From: Mycolicibacterium wolinskyi
Lineage (GTDB): Bacteria > Actinomycetota > Actinomycetes > Mycobacteriales > Mycobacteriaceae
DNA length: 64,000 nt
Reading direction: 5' to 3'
Assembly: GCF_002101965.1 (NCBI RefSeq)
Contig: NZ_LQQA01000030.1
Location: 186,001 to 250,000, forward strand
In this document: positions 44,243-52,438 of the stretch, one piece after another
Numbering within the stretch: the stretch's first letter is position 1
How the letters are laid out: every line of letters begins with the position of its first letter
The notes under the pieces: model-generated
The model's input: the letters and a program-made list of their open reading frames with translations, nothing else
Database searches by the model: none
Told to the model about the DNA's origin: nothing
Made by a program: the position numbers and the translations under genes

Positions 44243-44660
44243 CCGGGTTACCGCGCCGGCCCCGCAGGGCGACTACGTACCGGCCGTGCAGCACGACGGC
44301 GTCATCTACACCGCGGGCATGACGCCACGGCGCGACGGCGTACTGATCCTGACCGGTGTGGTCGGTGCGACCGTGACCGCCGAACAAGCCCGCGCCGCGG
44401 CCGGCGTGGCGGCCGGCAACGCGCTGGCCGCGGTGCGTTCGCAGGCGCCGCCCGATGCGGGCATCCGCTGTCTGCGGATGACGGTCTACATCGCATGCGC
44501 GCCGACGTTTCACGAACTGTCGGCGGTGGCGGACGGTGCGTCGGCGGCGATCCGCGACGCGATCGGAGAGGCCGCACTGCCCGCCCGCGCGGCCATCGGC
44601 GTGCAAACCCTGCCGTCCGGTGCGCCGGTCGAGGTCGACCTGATCGCCGCGGTCAGTTGA
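44232..44660 (+). CDS. RidA/YjgF family reactive-imine deaminase
   Basis: A 142-aa RidA-family protein with GTG start inside the end of the GGT gene. The catalytic Arg is in ARAAIGVQTLPSG, followed by VEVDLIA. RidA proteins hydrolyse enamine/imine intermediates, releasing ammonia. Its presence points to an amine-derived imine in the pathway. A 152-bp gap follows before the second permease. Confidence 0.85.
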   Translation: MSTDRVTAPAPQGDYVPAVQHDGVIYTAGMTPRRDGVLILTGVVGATVTAEQARAAAGVAAGNALAAVRSQAPPDAGIRCLRMTVYIACAPTFHELSAVADGASAAIRDAIGEAALPARAAIGVQTLPSGAPVEVDLIAAVS

Positions 44661-44812
44661 GATGGGGCCGGGCCATGTTGCACAGCGCGCCGGCGCGATG
44701 GCTGTGCAGGTTCACATGGTCGCGGTCGGGTCAATCGACCACAATCACGAAACCCCTTGAGCACCATCGTGGTATGTCAATTGCAGACAGTTAGATCAGC
44801 CTAACGGATTGG
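44661..44812. promoter_or_regulatory. Regulatory gap upstream of permease 2
   Basis: It contains CTGTGCAG, CACATGGT (44713-44720, minus-strand ACCATGTG) and the inverted repeat GGTC-AATC-GACC. The first two resemble the boxes at 34417 and 37781. The gap suggests that the permease-amidase pair has its own promoter under the same regulator. Confidence 0.35.
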
Positions 44813-46321
44813 ATGGTGGCGCCCTTGTCCGCAGCCCATTGGGTCTACCTGGTCGGCCTCGTCGTACTGATCGGGACCGTGGTGGCCAAGAAGAACGTCA
44901 TCGCCCCGGCCATCATCGCCACGTTCCTCACCGGCCTCGCCTATCAGGGCAGTTTCACCATGGGGCTCGGGGCCGTGTTCAACGCCGCGATCGCCGGAAC
45001 CCGGGAGCTGCTGCCGATTTTCATCATCATCGCCCTGGTCACCGCGATGCTCGGGGCGATGCGGGCGCTCGGCGCCGACACCGTCATGATCCGGCCGTTG
45101 AGCGGGCTGTTCCGCAACGGGCACCTGTCCTACGTCCTGCTCGCGGTCGTGACATTCCTGCTATCGCTGGCATTTTGGCCCACTCCGGTGCTCCCGCTGA
45201 TCGCCGCGATCCTGTTGCCCGCCGCGGTGCGGGCAGGTCTGCCGCCGCTCGGCGCGGCGCTCGCCATCGCGATCGCCGGCCAGGGCATGGCGCTCAGCTC
45301 CGACTACATCATGGGTGTCGCACCCGCGCTGTCGGCCGAGGGGGCGGATGTGCCCGCCAGGCTGATCGCCGACCGCGCGACCATCATCGCGTTGATCGCC
45401 GGTGCGGTGGCGCTGGCGATCGCCTACCTGCGCGATGTCCGCACGAAGATGCTCGATGCCGCGGCCGCCGAACAGGTGGAACTGCCGGTGTCCGACGGTG
45501 GCGGCGGTGCGCCGCGTCCGTCCGGCGGCACGGCACCCGCAGGCGGTGGCGCGACGCAGAGCGCCGTCGCGACGCTGACCGCGCCGGCCGACACCGCCGC
45601 GCCCACACCCCGGTCACCGAAGGCGCTGTTGATCGCCGTCGCGGTACCCGCACTGTTCGCCGGGCTGCTGGTGTTCATGCTGCTCGGCCGGTTCACCACC
45701 ATCGTGCCCGACATCGACGAAGGGCTGGGCGCACCGCTCGTCGGCGGTACGGCTGCGTTGGCCCTTGTCGCAATCTCGTTGCTGGCCAACCGAAAAGGGT
45801 GGCTCGAGGACGTCGGCGGGCATTTCACCGAGGGCATCGCGTTCTCGTTCCGCACCATGGGCATGGTGATCCCGGTGGCCGGATTCGTCTACATCGGGCT
45901 GGCCGACTACTCCGCGGGAATCCTCGGTCTGTCCGAGGACGCGCAGGCACCGGCGTTCCTGTTCGATGCGGTCGGCGCGGTACAGCCGCACATCCCGCAG
46001 GTGCCCGTGTTCGCCGCTTTCGCAATGTTGTTCGTCGGCATGCTGATCGGGCTGGACGGCAACGGCTGGCCGGGCCTGCCGTTCACCGGATCCCTCGCCG
46101 GCACGCTCGGCGACAGCACGACCGATGTCGCGACGCTTGCCGCGATCGCGCAGAACGGCGCGAGTTGGACCGGCGGCGGCACGCTGGTGATCTGGTCGTC
46201 GCTCATCGTCGTCGCCGGCCTGACCGGGGTGTCGGTGGTGGACCTCGCGCGACGGCTGTTCATCCCGGTGGTCACCGGGTTGGTGGTGGCGACCGCGATC
46301 GCGACGGCGGTGCTGATGTGA
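44813..46321 (+). CDS. Polytopic permease of the ion-transporter type, paralogue 2
   Basis: A 502-aa membrane protein homologous over its length to the 32736 product: LSAAHWVYLVG, LVTAMLGAMRALGADTVMI, LAFWPTPVLPLI, GQGMALSSDYIMG and GASWTGGGTLVIWSS. A Gly/Pro/Ala-rich linker (about residues 215-265) joins the two halves. It overlaps the amidase by 4 bp and probably imports the amide or acid that the operon degrades. Confidence 0.78.
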   Translation: MVAPLSAAHWVYLVGLVVLIGTVVAKKNVIAPAIIATFLTGLAYQGSFTMGLGAVFNAAIAGTRELLPIFIIIALVTAMLGAMRALGADTVMIRPLSGLFRNGHLSYVLLAVVTFLLSLAFWPTPVLPLIAAILLPAAVRAGLPPLGAALAIAIAGQGMALSSDYIMGVAPALSAEGADVPARLIADRATIIALIAGAVALAIAYLRDVRTKMLDAAAAEQVELPVSDGGGGAPRPSGGTAPAGGGATQSAVATLTAPADTAAPTPRSPKALLIAVAVPALFAGLLVFMLLGRFTTIVPDIDEGLGAPLVGGTAALALVAISLLANRKGWLEDVGGHFTEGIAFSFRTMGMVIPVAGFVYIGLADYSAGILGLSEDAQAPAFLFDAVGAVQPHIPQVPVFAAFAMLFVGMLIGLDGNGWPGLPFTGSLAGTLGDSTTDVATLAAIAQNGASWTGGGTLVIWSSLIVVAGLTGVSVVDLARRLFIPVVTGLVVATAIATAVLM

Positions 46322-47700
46322 GCCGCAGTCTGGCGGCTCCGGGCCGCACCGTCGTCGACACCGCCGCGCTGGTCCGCTCGGGTGAGCTGGCCGCCGTCAC
46401 GGTCGTGGCCGAGGCGCTGCACCGGATCGAATCCGTCGACGGCGTGCTCGGCGCCTTCGTCCATGTCGACGCCGAACGTGCCCTCGACAGGGCGCGCGCG
46501 GTGGACGAGATGGTGGCCCGCGGCGCCGATCCCGGCCCGCTGGCCGGTGTCCCGTTGGGCGTCAAGGAACTTCACCCGGTGCAGGGCTGGCCGTACGCGA
46601 TGGGCAGCACGCTCTACGCCGACCGCATCGCCGATCACACCTGCACGCTGGTCGCGCGGGCCGTCGAAGCCGGCGCCGTGCCGCTCGGCCTCACCGCGTC
46701 ACCGGAATTCGGACGCGCGTCCTTCACCGCATCCGCATTGCACGGCGTGACGCGCAATCCGTGGAATCCCGAACTCACCCCGGGCGGTTCGAGTGGTGGT
46801 TCGGCGGCCGCGGTGGCCGCGGGGATGGTGCCGATCGCCACCGGCACCGACGGCGCCGGCTCGCTGCGCATCCCGGCGTCGTACTGCGGCCTGGTGGGCT
46901 TCAAAGGCACCTACGGCCTGGTGCCCCGGGGGCCCCGGCACCGCGGTGTCGCCGACAACGACCACTACGGCGCACTGACCCGAACCGTGCGCGACACCGC
47001 TCGATTCCTGGACTCCGTATGCGGCGTCGATCCCTATGACCGCGCCTCGCTGCCTGCACCGGTCCGCTTCGAGGACAACTTGGACGCCGATCTGCGCGGA
47101 CTGCGCGTGGCGTTCACGACAGATCTCGGCAACGCGCCGTGCGATCCGCACGTGGCCGAGGCGGTGCAGACCGCCGCCGAGAAGTTCATCGCCGCGACCG
47201 GCGCGCAACGCGTCGCGGCCGACCTTCGGATCGACGACCGGTGCGGCGCGGCGTTCCGGACGCTGTCGGCCCCAGACGTGTATGCCCAGCTGCGCGACGT
47301 GTCAGCCGGTGCAACCGTGCACCCCACGCTGCGCGGCTACCTCGACGCGGCCGCCGGCCTCGACGCCGACGCGCTCGCCGACGCGCACGAGGCGCGGGCG
47401 CTCCTGGTCGCGACCGTCGCCGAGGCCTTCGAACGGTTCGATCTGCTGCTCACGCCGGCGACCCAGGTGCCGGCATTCGCCGCGCAGGGCCCGATGCCCA
47501 CGGAAATCGCCGGTCAGCCCGTCAACCACTGGGGCGCGCTCGCCGTCACATTCCCGTTCAACCTGACCGGGCAGCCCGCCGTCTCGGTGCCTGCCGGTAG
47601 GGTCGGCGGTGCACCGGTCGGGCTGCAGATCGTCGGACGCCGGCACGCTGACCTGCTGGTTCTGGCAGCCGCCGCGGCGATGGAGGACATTGCGCGCTGA
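46318..47700 (+). CDS. Amidase (amidase-signature family)
   Basis: A 460-aa Ser-cisSer-Lys amidase, GTG start. The Lys is in GVPLGVKELHP, the cis-Ser in GGSSGGSAAAVAAG and the nucleophile Ser in TGTDGAGSLRIPAS. It hydrolyses an amide to acid and ammonia. It overlaps the permease stop (GTGA), so uptake and hydrolysis are coupled. It is the last gene of the island before the spc operon. A longer frame that merges it with the upstream region is an artefact. Confidence 0.9.
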   Translation: MSRSLAAPGRTVVDTAALVRSGELAAVTVVAEALHRIESVDGVLGAFVHVDAERALDRARAVDEMVARGADPGPLAGVPLGVKELHPVQGWPYAMGSTLYADRIADHTCTLVARAVEAGAVPLGLTASPEFGRASFTASALHGVTRNPWNPELTPGGSSGGSAAAVAAGMVPIATGTDGAGSLRIPASYCGLVGFKGTYGLVPRGPRHRGVADNDHYGALTRTVRDTARFLDSVCGVDPYDRASLPAPVRFEDNLDADLRGLRVAFTTDLGNAPCDPHVAEAVQTAAEKFIAATGAQRVAADLRIDDRCGAAFRTLSAPDVYAQLRDVSAGATVHPTLRGYLDAAAGLDADALADAHEARALLVATVAEAFERFDLLLTPATQVPAFAAQGPMPTEIAGQPVNHWGALAVTFPFNLTGQPAVSVPAGRVGGAPVGLQIVGRRHADLLVLAAAAAMEDIAR

Positions 47701-47783
47701 TCGCCCAGCGTGCGCGCACGCCCGTCGAAAACGGGGCGCGGCGGCCGCTGGACCCGCATGCTCGGCGTGCGAAGTGCGACGAT

Positions 47784-47827
47784 TTGGTGCATTCGGCGTG
47801 CTCACCTAGTATGTAGGGGTTGCCTTG
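47784..47827 (+). promoter_or_regulatory. Promoter of the spc operon
   Basis: TTGGTG (47784-47789), 17 bp, TAGTAT (47807-47812), then GGGTTGCCTTG (47817-47827), superimposable on the rpsJ promoter at 6285-6328. The start site should be near 47819, giving a leader of about 135 nt to rplN. Confidence 0.75.
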
Positions 47828-47954
47828 GGCAGACCTCGGCTGGCCGCTGTTCTGATCCACAGTTCCGGTTAGCCCCGCGTGCCCTTGGGTGACAAAGACC
47901 GCGCACGTCCAGGTCGGTATCTGGCGTGCATACAAAACCAGGTCAGGAGATCGA

Positions 47955-48323
<369 letters not shown>

Positions 48324-48641
48324 ATGAAGGTGCACAAGGGTGACACCGTGCTGGTGGTCTCGGGCAAGGACAAGGGTGCCAAGGGCAAGGTCCTGGTGGC
48401 CTACCCCGAGCGCAACAAGGTGCTCGTCGAGGGCGTGAACCGCATCAAGAAGCACACCGCGCAGTCGGCCAACGAACGCGGCGCATCGTCGGGTGGCATC
48501 GTCACCCAGGAGGCGCCCATCCACGTGTCCAACGTGATGGTGGTGGATTCCGACGGCAACCCGACCCGCATCGGCTACCGCGTCGATGAGGAGAGCGGCA
48601 AGAAGGTCCGCGTCTCCAAGCGCAATGGCAAGGACATCTGA
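48324..48641 (+). CDS. rplX: 50S ribosomal protein L24
   Basis: A 105-aa L24 with the KOW motif HKGDTVLVVSGKDKGAKGKV and RIKKHTAQSANERGASSGGI. It helps initiate 50S assembly. The ATG follows directly on the rplN TAA, so the two are coupled. Confidence 0.98.
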   Translation: MKVHKGDTVLVVSGKDKGAKGKVLVAYPERNKVLVEGVNRIKKHTAQSANERGASSGGIVTQEAPIHVSNVMVVDSDGNPTRIGYRVDEESGKKVRVSKRNGKDI

Positions 48642-48642
48642 G

Positions 48643-49206
48643 ATGACCACTGTTGAGAAGACCCAGCCGCGGCTGAAGGCTCGCTACCGCGAGGAGATCC
48701 GCGAAGAACTGCAGAAGCAGTTCGAGTACGCCAACGTCATGCAGATCCCCGGTGTGGTCAAGGTCGTCGTGAACATGGGTGTCGGTGACGCCGCCCGCGA
48801 CGCCAAGCTGATCAACGGTGCGGTCAACGACCTCGCGCTGATCACCGGCCAGAAGCCGGAGATCCGCCGGGCCCGCAAGTCGATCGCCCAGTTCAAGCTG
48901 CGCGAGGGAATGCCCATCGGTGCCCGCGTGACCCTGCGCGGCGACCGGATGTGGGAGTTCCTCGACCGGCTCATCTCGATCGCGCTGCCCCGTATCCGCG
49001 ACTTCCGCGGTCTGAGCGCCAAGCAGTTCGACGGCACCGGTAACTACACCTTCGGGCTGAACGAGCAGTCGATGTTCCACGAGATCGACGTGGACAGCAT
49101 CGACCGGGCCCGCGGCATGGACATCACCGTCGTCACGTCGGCGACGAACGACGACGAAGGCCGCGCGCTGCTGCGGGCGCTGGGCTTCCCGTTCAAGGAG
49201 AACTGA
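48643..49206 (+). CDS. rplE: 50S ribosomal protein L5
   Basis: A 187-aa L5 that binds 5S rRNA. YREEIREELQKQFEYANVMQ and RGLSAKQFDGTGNYTFGLNE are typical. ATG 48643 starts 1 bp after the rplX stop; the frame upstream lies inside rplX. Confidence 0.98.
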   Translation: MTTVEKTQPRLKARYREEIREELQKQFEYANVMQIPGVVKVVVNMGVGDAARDAKLINGAVNDLALITGQKPEIRRARKSIAQFKLREGMPIGARVTLRGDRMWEFLDRLISIALPRIRDFRGLSAKQFDGTGNYTFGLNEQSMFHEIDVDSIDRARGMDITVVTSATNDDEGRALLRALGFPFKEN

Positions 49207-49210
49207 GTAG

Positions 49211-49396
49211 ATGGCAAAGAAGGCGCTGGTCCACAAGGCCAACAAGAAGCCCAAGTTCGCGGTGCGCGCGTACACGCGTTGCCAGCGGTGCGGTCGCCCG
49301 CACGCCGTATTCCGCAAGTTCGGGCTGTGCCGTATCTGCCTGCGCGAGATGGCGCACGCGGGTGAATTGCCCGGCGTGCAGAAGTCCAGCTGGTAA
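49211..49396 (+). CDS. rpsN: 30S ribosomal protein S14, zinc-binding type
   Basis: A 61-aa S14 of the short Zn form (S14 type Z). Two CxxC knuckles are visible in RCQRCGRPHAVF and LCRICLRE. The Zn-free paralogue of mycobacteria is normally elsewhere in the genome. It lies 4 bp after rplE. Confidence 0.97.
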   Translation: MAKKALVHKANKKPKFAVRAYTRCQRCGRPHAVFRKFGLCRICLREMAHAGELPGVQKSSW

Positions 49397-49480
49397 CAGA
49401 CCCAATCCAACAGGTTGCGGCAGGCCTCCCCAAGTGATTGGGCCAGGGGGAACCGCCGCGAGAAAGGTGAGCCGGTTGTC

Positions 49481-49879
49481 ATGACGATGACTGACCCGAT
49501 CGCAGACTTCTTGACACGTCTGCGCAACGCCAATTCGGCGTACCACGACGAGGTGACCCTGCCTCACTCGAAGATCAAGGCGAACATCGCCGAGATTCTC
49601 AAGAAAGAGGGCTACATCAACGACTACCGCACCGAGGATGCTCGCGTCGGCAAGTCGCTGATCGTTTCGCTGAAGTACGGCCCGAGCCGTGAGCGCAGCA
49701 TCGCGGGCCTGCGCCGGGTGTCCAAGCCCGGCCTGCGGGTCTACGCGAAATCCACCAATCTGCCGCGCGTGCTCGGCGGCCTGGGCGTGGCGATCATCTC
49801 CACGTCTTCGGGTCTGCTCACCGACCGCCAGGCAGCACGACAGGGCGTGGGCGGCGAAGTCCTCGCTTACGTGTGGTGA
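49481..49879 (+). CDS. rpsH: 30S ribosomal protein S8
   Basis: A 132-aa S8 starting MTMTDPIADFLTRLRNANSA; GVAIISTSSGLLTDRQA and GGEVLAYVW close it. ATG 49481 gives the family length; GAAAGGTGAG lies upstream. S8 binds 16S rRNA and in other bacteria represses its operon. An 84-bp gap before it contains a possible hairpin (AGGCCTCCCC with GGCCAGGGGG). Confidence 0.97.
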   Translation: MTMTDPIADFLTRLRNANSAYHDEVTLPHSKIKANIAEILKKEGYINDYRTEDARVGKSLIVSLKYGPSRERSIAGLRRVSKPGLRVYAKSTNLPRVLGGLGVAIISTSSGLLTDRQAARQGVGGEVLAYVW

Positions 49880-49892
49880 GGGGGTAGGAAAC

Positions 49893-50432
49893 ATGTCGCG
49901 TATTGGTAAGCAGCCGGTTCCGGTTCCCGCCGGGGTCGACGTACAGATCGACGGACAGAACGTGTCGGTCAAGGGACCCAAGGGCACGCTCGCCCTTGAC
50001 ATCGCCGAGCCGATCACGGTTTCGCGCAACGACGACGGCGCCATCGTGGTGGCCCGCCCCGACGACGAGCGGCGCAGCCGTTCGCTACACGGGCTGTCCC
50101 GCACGCTGGTGGCCAACCTGGTCACCGGTGTGACCGAGGGCTACACCACCAAGATGGAGATCTTCGGGGTCGGCTACCGCGTGGTCGCCAAGGGCAGCAA
50201 CCTCGAGTTCGCGCTCGGCTACAGCCATCCCGTTCTGATCGAGGCGCCCGAGGGCATCACCTTCGCGGTCGAGACGCCGACGAAGTTCTCGGTCTCGGGT
50301 ATCGACAAGCAGAAGGTCGGCCAGATCTCGGCGGTCATCCGTCGCCTGCGTCGCCCGGACCCGTACAAGGGCAAGGGCATTCGCTACGAGGGTGAGCAGA
50401 TCCGCCGCAAGGTCGGAAAGACAGGTAAGTAA
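49893..50432 (+). CDS. rplF: 50S ribosomal protein L6
   Basis: A 179-aa L6 with two repeated domains. SRIGKQPVPVPAGVDVQID begins domain 1, and the C-terminal YKGKGIRYEGEQIRRKVGKT is diagnostic. ATG 49893 follows GGGGTAGGAA. The upstream frame lies inside rpsH. Confidence 0.98.
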   Translation: MSRIGKQPVPVPAGVDVQIDGQNVSVKGPKGTLALDIAEPITVSRNDDGAIVVARPDDERRSRSLHGLSRTLVANLVTGVTEGYTTKMEIFGVGYRVVAKGSNLEFALGYSHPVLIEAPEGITFAVETPTKFSVSGIDKQKVGQISAVIRRLRRPDPYKGKGIRYEGEQIRRKVGKTGK

Positions 50433-50434
50433 CC

Positions 50435-50848
50435 ATGGCTACCAAAACTGAAGGCACAGCTGCCGCTCAGCGTAAGCCGGTGGGGCAGAACATCTCCGAG
50501 ACCCGACGGAACGCGCGGCTGCGTCGCCACGCGCGCCTGCGCAAGAAGGTCGCCGGCACCGCCGAGACCCCGCGTCTGGTGGTCAACCGTTCGGCTCGCC
50601 ACATCCACGTCCAGCTGGTCAACGACCTCGAGGGCACGACGCTGGCCGCGGCCTCGTCGATCGAGGCCGATGTGCGCGCCGTCGACGGCGACAAGAAGGC
50701 GCACAGCGTTCGGGTCGGTCAGCTGATCGCCGAGCGCGCCAAGGCTGCCGGTGTCGACACCGTGGTGTTCGACCGTGGTGGCTACACCTACGGCGGCCGG
50801 ATCGCTGCGTTGGCTGACGCCGCGCGTGAGGCGGGCCTGAAATTCTGA
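50435..50848 (+). CDS. rplR: 50S ribosomal protein L18
   Basis: A 137-aa L18 with an N-terminal basic extension, then ARLRRHARLRKKVAGTAETP and VVFDRGGYTYGGRIAALADA. It binds 5S rRNA with L5. It starts 2 bp after rplF. Confidence 0.98.
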   Translation: MATKTEGTAAAQRKPVGQNISETRRNARLRRHARLRKKVAGTAETPRLVVNRSARHIHVQLVNDLEGTTLAAASSIEADVRAVDGDKKAHSVRVGQLIAERAKAAGVDTVVFDRGGYTYGGRIAALADAAREAGLKF

Positions 50849-50873
50849 TGACTGTCAACGAGAGGACTGCATG

Positions 50874-51521
50874 ATGGCCGAGCAGGCAGGTGCCGCTCAG
50901 GCATCGGAGGGCCGTGGCGGCCGCGGTCGCCGCGACGACCGCGGTGGCCGTGGTGGCCGCGACAGCGGTGAGAAGAGCAACTACATCGAACGCGTGGTGT
51001 CGATCAACCGCGTGTCCAAGGTCGTCAAGGGCGGTCGCCGGTTCAGCTTCACCGCGCTGGTGATCGTCGGTGACGGCAAGGGCATGGTCGGCGTCGGCTA
51101 CGGCAAGGCCAAGGAAGTTCCGGCCGCCATCGCCAAGGGTGTCGAAGAGGCTCGCAAGAACTTCTTCCGCGTTCCGCTGATCGGCGGCACCGTCACGCAC
51201 CCGGTTCAGGGCGAGGCCGCTGCCGGTGTCGTGATGTTGCGTCCGGCCAGCCCCGGTACCGGTGTGATCGCCGGCGGCGCGTGCCGCGCGGTGCTGGAAT
51301 GCGCAGGCGTGCACGACGTCCTGGCCAAGTCGCTGGGCAGTGACAACGCGATCAACGTGGTGCATGCCACCGTTGCCGCGCTCAAGCTGCTGCAGCGTCC
51401 GGAGGAGGTGGCGGCCCGTCGCGGTCTGCCCATCGAGGATGTTGCGCCGGCCGGCATGCTCAAGGCCCGGCGTGAGAGCGAAGCGCTGGCCGCCGCGGCA
51501 GCGCGTGAAGGATCGGCATAA
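50874..51521 (+). CDS. rpsE: 30S ribosomal protein S5
   Basis: A 215-aa S5. A Gly/Arg-rich N-terminal tail precedes the double-stranded-RNA-like domain (YIERVVSINRVSKVVKGGRR) and the C-terminal domain (ARKNFFRVPLIGGTVTHPV). Tandem ATGs at 50871 and 50874 follow GAGAGG; the second is chosen. S5 affects decoding fidelity and is the site of spectinomycin-resistance mutations in other bacteria. Confidence 0.97.
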   Translation: MAEQAGAAQASEGRGGRGRRDDRGGRGGRDSGEKSNYIERVVSINRVSKVVKGGRRFSFTALVIVGDGKGMVGVGYGKAKEVPAAIAKGVEEARKNFFRVPLIGGTVTHPVQGEAAAGVVMLRPASPGTGVIAGGACRAVLECAGVHDVLAKSLGSDNAINVVHATVAALKLLQRPEEVAARRGLPIEDVAPAGMLKARRESEALAAAAAREGSA

Positions 51522-51523
51522 CC

Positions 51524-51703
51524 ATGGCAGAGCTCAAGATCACCCAGGTGCGCAGCACCATCGGTGCGCGCTGGAAGCAGCGGGAGACCCTGCGGACGCT
51601 GGGCCTCAAGAAGATCCGCCAATCGGTGGTGCGTGAGGACAACGCCCAGACTCGGGGTCTCATCAAGACCGTTCACCACCTCGTAGATGTTGAGGAGGTT
51701 TAG
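51524..51703 (+). CDS. rpmD: 50S ribosomal protein L30
   Basis: A 59-aa L30: AELKITQVRSTIGARWKQRE, TLRTLGLKKIRQSVVREDNA, then TRGLIKTVHHLVDVEEV. It starts 2 bp after rpsE. The GAGGAGG encoded in its last codons is the ribosome binding site of rplO. Confidence 0.97.
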   Translation: MAELKITQVRSTIGARWKQRETLRTLGLKKIRQSVVREDNAQTRGLIKTVHHLVDVEEV

Positions 51704-51708
51704 GACAG

Positions 51709-52152
51709 ATGAGCGTTATCAAACTTCACGACCTGAAGCCGGCTGCCGGCTCCAAGACCGCCAAGACCCGTGTGGGTCGCGGTGAGGGCTCCAAGGGCAA
51801 GACCGCAGGCCGTGGTACCAAGGGCACCAAGGCCCGCAAGAACGTCCCCGTGACGTTCGAGGGTGGCCAGATGCCGATCCACATGCGGCTGCCGAAGCTC
51901 AAGGGCTTCAAGAACCGCTTCCGCACCGAGTACGAGGTCGTCAATGTCGGCGACATCAGCAAGGCCTTCCCCGAGGGTGGCACGGTTGGTGTCGACGAGC
52001 TGGTGGCCAAGGGCCTGGTTCGCAAGAACACCCTGGTGAAGGTCCTCGGCGACGGCAAGCTGACCGTCAAGGTCGACGTCACCGCCAACAAGTTCAGCGG
52101 TAGCGCCCGCGAGGCGATCACCGCCGCCGGTGGTTCGGTCACCGAGCTGTAG
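51709..52152 (+). CDS. rplO: 50S ribosomal protein L15
   Basis: A 147-aa L15: IKLHDLKPAAGSKTAKTRVG, the Gly/Lys-rich GRGEGSKGKTAGRGTKGTKA and the C-terminal SGSAREAITAAGGSVTEL. It ends this operon; a perfect 29-bp hairpin begins 10 bp after its stop. secY, which follows rplO in many bacteria, is 6.5 kb further on. Confidence 0.98.
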   Translation: MSVIKLHDLKPAAGSKTAKTRVGRGEGSKGKTAGRGTKGTKARKNVPVTFEGGQMPIHMRLPKLKGFKNRFRTEYEVVNVGDISKAFPEGGTVGVDELVAKGLVRKNTLVKVLGDGKLTVKVDVTANKFSGSAREAITAAGGSVTEL

Positions 52153-52161
52153 TTTTTCCTG

Positions 52162-52223
52162 CGCGAGCAGACGCGAAAGCACCCCAAATCAACGGATTTG
52201 GGGTGCTTTCGCGTCTGCTCGCG
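52162..52223. terminator. Repeat-family terminator hairpin, copy 3 (perfect 29-bp arms)
   Basis: Left arm 52162-52190, loop AACG (52191-52194), right arm 52195-52223, with no mismatch. The outer CGCGAGCAGACGC / GCGTCTGCTCGCG is shared with the copies at 21044 and 24640; the inner GAAAGCACCCCAAATC is unique. A TTTTT precedes it, so it may also stop transcription from the right. Confidence 0.8.
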
Positions 52224-52255
52224 AGGTTGCTCACCGACACAACGTTCAAGCCGGC

Positions 52256-52425
52256 TCACCTCAGTCGCGGGATGACCTCGGCGGCAAGGCGTTCCATCTG
52301 CTCGCGGTCCTCGGCGACGGTGGCGCCGGTCGCGGCGTCGATCACGTCCTGTAGTTCGAGTCGCAGCGAATCGTGCCGCGAGGTGACCAGGACCGCCACT
52401 CCCAGCCGCACGGAACTGCGGATCG
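52256..52425 (-). pseudogene. 3' remnant of a luciferase-like monooxygenase-type gene
   Basis: On the minus strand the frame ends in LRLELQDVIDAATGATVAED then REQMERLAAEVIPRLR and stop. The motif MERLAAEVIPRLR closely resembles the C-terminal tail of luciferase-like (LLM) flavin or F420 oxidoreductases. No start or domain body is present; upstream codons lie inside sppA antisense. It is probably a decayed gene end. The identification rests on about 35 residues. Confidence 0.35.
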
Positions 52426-52438
52426 GTAGGCTCGTGCC

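Noticed and set aside
44809..47700. A 963-codon frame spanning permease 2 and the amidase
   Set aside because: Only its last 460 codons are a real protein (the amidase). The first part is an Arg-rich, out-of-frame reading of the permease gene, which has its own correct frame.
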